Assembly: GCA_903926695.1 (NCBI GenBank)
Contig: CAIYKK010000455.1
Location: 1 to 12,657, forward strand
DNA from: an uncultured Burkholderiales bacterium
GTDB lineage: Bacteria; Pseudomonadota; Gammaproteobacteria; Burkholderiales; Burkholderiaceae_C
Length of the DNA: 12,657 nucleotides
Reading direction: 5' to 3'
Shown: piece by piece, positions 10,909 to 12,657 of the stretch
Layout of the letters: each line of letters starts with the position of its first letter
Position numbering within the stretch: position 1 is the first letter of the stretch
The notes under the pieces: model-generated
What the model was told of the DNA's origin: nothing
What the model saw: only the letters and a program-made list of their open reading frames with translations
Database searches by the model: none
Program-made: the position numbers and the translations under genes

Positions 10909-11565
10909 TTAGTGTCTGGCATAAGTCACAGGAGGTAAGCAGTCCGAAAACTCTTGCTGGAGCTTTGTCAGTTCACCTTTAGCTCCCCCGAAAGGCATAA
11001 AAATGACGTTTAAAGCCATGATGAGGAAACCATTGCTGTTGAGCATCAGGTTGACTTGTTGTTGCTCAGGAATGTCCACCAGCGCATGGGTAACAGAGTA
11101 AATTCCGCCGTGGACAAAGGAGTGCATTGCCTTGATAGTGGCATCGTTGAACTCCTGCAGCATTTTGTAGATATGGGCGGGGTGATGCTTTTTGATGTCT
11201 TCCAAGAGCTCTTTGATCGAAAGCTGATGTGCCGTTTCTTTGACCTCTGCCGTTGGAGGCGGTGTAAGAAAACGCTCTACCCATGCATCACTGGCTCCTT
11301 GGACCGCCCAGATAGCTTTGAGCAGGTTTTCAAAAGCTGGACGAATCAAGGTCATGGCTGCAAGCGAATGCCCAGTCACCAACAGCATGCACTGGCCGTG
11401 AACTAATTCCCGGACCCCGCGACAAAAGCCTGCTATGGCTATTTCTCGCTTCCCTTCAGGAGGTGGAAGTACATCCCAAATTTCGTCGAGAACAGCATGG
11501 AATTCCATGCATCTCAGGAGCTTTTTTTCTAAGGGGGTCTGTTCTTCGCTGTCGTTTAGGTACAT
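10909..11565 (-). CDS. Orphan protein of unknown function, probably all-helical
   Basis: 218 residues from the ATG at 11565 to a TAA at 10909. I do not recognise it with certainty. The central part, GHSLAAMTLIRPAFENLLKA (about 65-84), and the later MHSFVHGGIYSVTHAL recall a group of poorly characterised helical proteins with an Arg-Pro-rich helix and a (T/V)HGG motif (DUF5677/DUF6988-like); this is from memory and tentative. There are no signal peptide or transmembrane segments. There is no Shine-Dalgarno before the ATG. The frame stays open upstream to the hypE stop, in the same frame as hypE, but without another ATG or GTG. Lower GC and looser codon use than the neighbours fit recent acquisition. 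A TACAAT at 11609-11614 (minus strand) could be a -10 with no good -35. Confidence 0.75.
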   Translation of the reverse strand: MYLNDSEEQTPLEKKLLRCMEFHAVLDEIWDVLPPPEGKREIAIAGFCRGVRELVHGQCMLLVTGHSLAAMTLIRPAFENLLKAIWAVQGASDAWVERFLTPPPTAEVKETAHQLSIKELLEDIKKHHPAHIYKMLQEFNDATIKAMHSFVHGGIYSVTHALVDIPEQQQVNLMLNSNGFLIMALNVIFMPFGGAKGELTKLQQEFSDCLPPVTYARH

Positions 11566-11608
11566 GGCCGAGATGCTGATGGAATTTGACTGTTTGAACG
11601 ATGAATCA

Positions 11609-11614
11609 ATTGTA
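11609..11614 (-). promoter_or_regulatory. Possible -10 element of the orphan gene
   Basis: TACAAT on the minus strand matches 5 of 6 consensus bases and lies about 43 nt before the orphan-gene ATG. Any -35 would fall in the end of hypE and is poor (3 of 6). The gene may instead rely on read-through from hypE. Confidence 0.25.
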
Positions 11615-11627
11615 GGAATGGGCCAGT

Positions 11628-11739
11628 CTCAGCAAATACGCGGTAATTGCTCGCCGCTGAGCCAGTCCACCACTCGCCGCCCGCCAAAGCGCGTCGTCAT
11701 TTGCACAAAATGGTGCGCGTCTTCGGTCACGGTGCCGAT
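11628..11739 (-). repeat. Direct repeat copy B (3' end of the intact hypE)
   Basis: Partner of the repeat at 10778-10889. It covers the last 36 codons and stop of the intact gene plus one base. Beyond 11739 the two sequences cease to match. Confidence 0.97.
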
Positions 11740-12657
11740 GCGGGCGGCGGCTTGTCCCAGCGGGTGATTTCGCATCGCGGCCAGCACCGCGTCGGCGGCT
11801 TCGGGCGCGCAAATAGCAATCAGCTTGCCCTCATTGGCAATGTAAAGCGGGTCCAGCCCCAGCAGTTCGCAGGCGGCTTCCACCTGCGGCAACACCGGAA
11901 TCGCCGCCTCGTCGAGCAGCATGCCCGCGCCGGACTGGCGGGCGATTTCGTTCAGCGTGGTGGCCAGGCCGCCGCGTGTCGGGTCGCGCAGCACGCGCAC
12001 GCCGCCGGGCGCGGCTTGCAGCATGGCAGCCACCAGCGTGTGCAGCGCGGCGGTGTCCGATTCAATCGTGGTTTCAAACTCCAGCGATTCGCGCTGCGAC
12101 AGCACGGCCACGCCGTGTTCGCCGATGGTGCCCGACAGCAGCACCACGTCGCCGGACCGCGCATTACTGCCCGCAATATCGACGCCGGGCGCGACCACGC
12201 CCAGGCCCGTCGTGCTGATAAACACGCCATCGCCCTTGCCGCGCTCGACGACTTTGGTGTCGCCGGTGATGACCGGCACGCCCGCCTCACGCGCCGCCCG
12301 CGCCATCGAGTCCACGATGCGTTTCAAATCCGCCAGCGGGAAGCCTTCTTCCAGAATAAAACTGGCCGTCAAATACAGCGGCTGCGCGCCGGACATGGCT
12401 ACGTCGTTCACCGTGCCATGCACGCTCAGGCAGCCCACATCGCCGCCGGGGAAAAACAGCGGCGACACCACATGGCCGTCAGTCGCCATCACCAGCCGGG
12501 CGCCGGGCGGCAGCGGCGGCGGCGCGAACACCGCGCCGTCATTGCCCTGGCGCAGGTAGTCGTTGTCAAAGGCGGCCAGAAACAGCTCTTCAATTAGTTG
12601 CGCGGCAGCGCGCCCGCCCGCGCCGTGGCCCATGTCGATGCAGCCGTGGCGAATGTC
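11629..12657 (-). CDS. hypE: HypE, [NiFe]-hydrogenase maturation carbamoyl dehydratase, 5'-truncated by window edge
   Basis: HypE accepts a carbamoyl group from HypF on its C-terminal cysteine, dehydrates it with ATP to a thiocyanate, and passes the cyanide to iron on the HypC-HypD complex. 342 residues are visible, and the frame continues past the right edge, so only a short N-terminus is missing. Features in order: MGHGAGGRAAAQLIEELFL near the N-terminus, ATDGHVVSPLFFPGGDVG with VHGTVNDVAMSGAQP (ATP and Mg site of the PurM/SelD fold), TGDTKVVERGKGDG, LRDPTRGGLATTLNE, ANEGKL and the terminal PRIC with the acceptor cysteine. SelD is a homologue, but the PRIC tail and FPGGD segment identify HypE. 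Its last 36 codons are duplicated at 10779-10889, and the gene itself may be a recombinant of donor and resident sequence. Confidence 0.96.
   Translation of the reverse strand, partial: DIRHGCIDMGHGAGGRAAAQLIEELFLAAFDNDYLRQGNDGAVFAPPPLPPGARLVMATDGHVVSPLFFPGGDVGCLSVHGTVNDVAMSGAQPLYLTASFILEEGFPLADLKRIVDSMARAAREAGVPVITGDTKVVERGKGDGVFISTTGLGVVAPGVDIAGSNARSGDVVLLSGTIGEHGVAVLSQRESLEFETTIESDTAALHTLVAAMLQAAPGGVRVLRDPTRGGLATTLNEIARQSGAGMLLDEAAIPVLPQVEAACELLGLDPLYIANEGKLIAICAPEAADAVLAAMRNHPLGQAAARIGTVTEDAHHFVQMTTRFGGRRVVDWLSGEQLPRIC

Larger units (their letters stand above)
10890..11627. other. Acquired segment between the two hypE 3' ends
   Basis: A 738-bp segment lies exactly between the direct repeats and contains a single gene with short flanks of 62 and 19 nt. 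Base composition is visibly lower in GC: for example 30 of 60 bases are G or C at 11041-11100, against 44 of 60 at 11941-12000 in hypE. No integrase, transposase, terminal inverted repeat or attC-like structure is seen. Homologous recombination between the repeats would delete 850 bp and restore hypE-lysR. Confidence 0.8.

Noticed and set aside
10890..11627. Insertion sequence or integron cassette.
   Set aside because: No transposase, integrase, terminal inverted repeats or attC-like hairpin was found. The flanking repeats are hypE coding sequence, not a short target-site duplication.
11566..11631. The hypE stop (TGA) and the orphan gene are in the same frame with 21 open codons between, suggesting a read-through fusion or a selenocysteine UGA.
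   Set aside because: HypE proteins normally end exactly at PRIC, whose cysteine must be terminal for catalysis. The other copy also ends in TGA, and no selenocysteine insertion element is evident. The shared frame is a one-in-three coincidence.
11629..12657. First read as selD (selenophosphate synthetase), a homologous fold.
   Set aside because: The C-terminal PRIC, the SPLFFPGGDVG and TGDTKVVERGKGDG segments, and the lack of the SelD N-terminal Cys/Sec loop in the visible part fit HypE.

Overview
The window looks like a chromosomal segment of a high-GC betaproteobacterium, probably in or near the Comamonadaceae. The base composition, the style of the Glt transporter, the HypT-like LysR regulator and the hydrogenase maturation gene all suit that group. 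This is inference, as no marker gene is present. All recognised genes lie on the minus strand, so biological order runs from high to low coordinates.

Right end (about 12657 to 10744). The window opens inside hypE, which makes the cyanide ligand of [NiFe] hydrogenase and ends in the diagnostic PRIC tail. Behind it sits a lower-GC orphan gene (10909-11565). Then comes a second copy of the last 36 codons of hypE (10779-10889). The two copies span 112 bp (10778-10889 and 11628-11739) and differ at 7 positions. All seven are third codon positions and synonymous. The copies therefore diverged while both were under selection as hypE, and were joined later. This points to horizontal acquisition of the orphan gene with a foreign hypE 3' end, not to a local duplication. 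The ancestral order was probably hypE directly followed by lysR.

Middle (10743 to 6375). A HypT/YjiE-like LysR regulator is followed by gltI-gltJ-gltK-gltL, a complete glutamate/aspartate ABC importer. A textbook intrinsic terminator lies between gltI and gltJ and probably sets the ratio of binding protein to membrane components.

Left half (6374 to 1). After a hairpin-rich intergenic stretch, a promoter candidate and a nested stem-loop leader precede a 1069-residue fusion: a complete acetoacetyl-CoA-synthetase-type ligase, an NRPS-type carrier domain and a type I thioesterase. It overlaps a dedicated Sfp-type phosphopantetheinyl transferase by 20 nt. Together they look like a minimal two-gene assembly line with no condensation, ketosynthase or reductase domain. 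It resembles the adenylation-thiolation-thioesterase synthetases in layout but has a different activating domain. Downstream are pyrC (dihydroorotase) and, overlapping it by 4 nt, a NYN-domain putative nuclease with a LOTUS-like C-terminal region that runs off the left edge.

The two places most worth attention are the ligase-carrier-thioesterase/PPTase pair and the hypE 3'-end duplication with its passenger gene.
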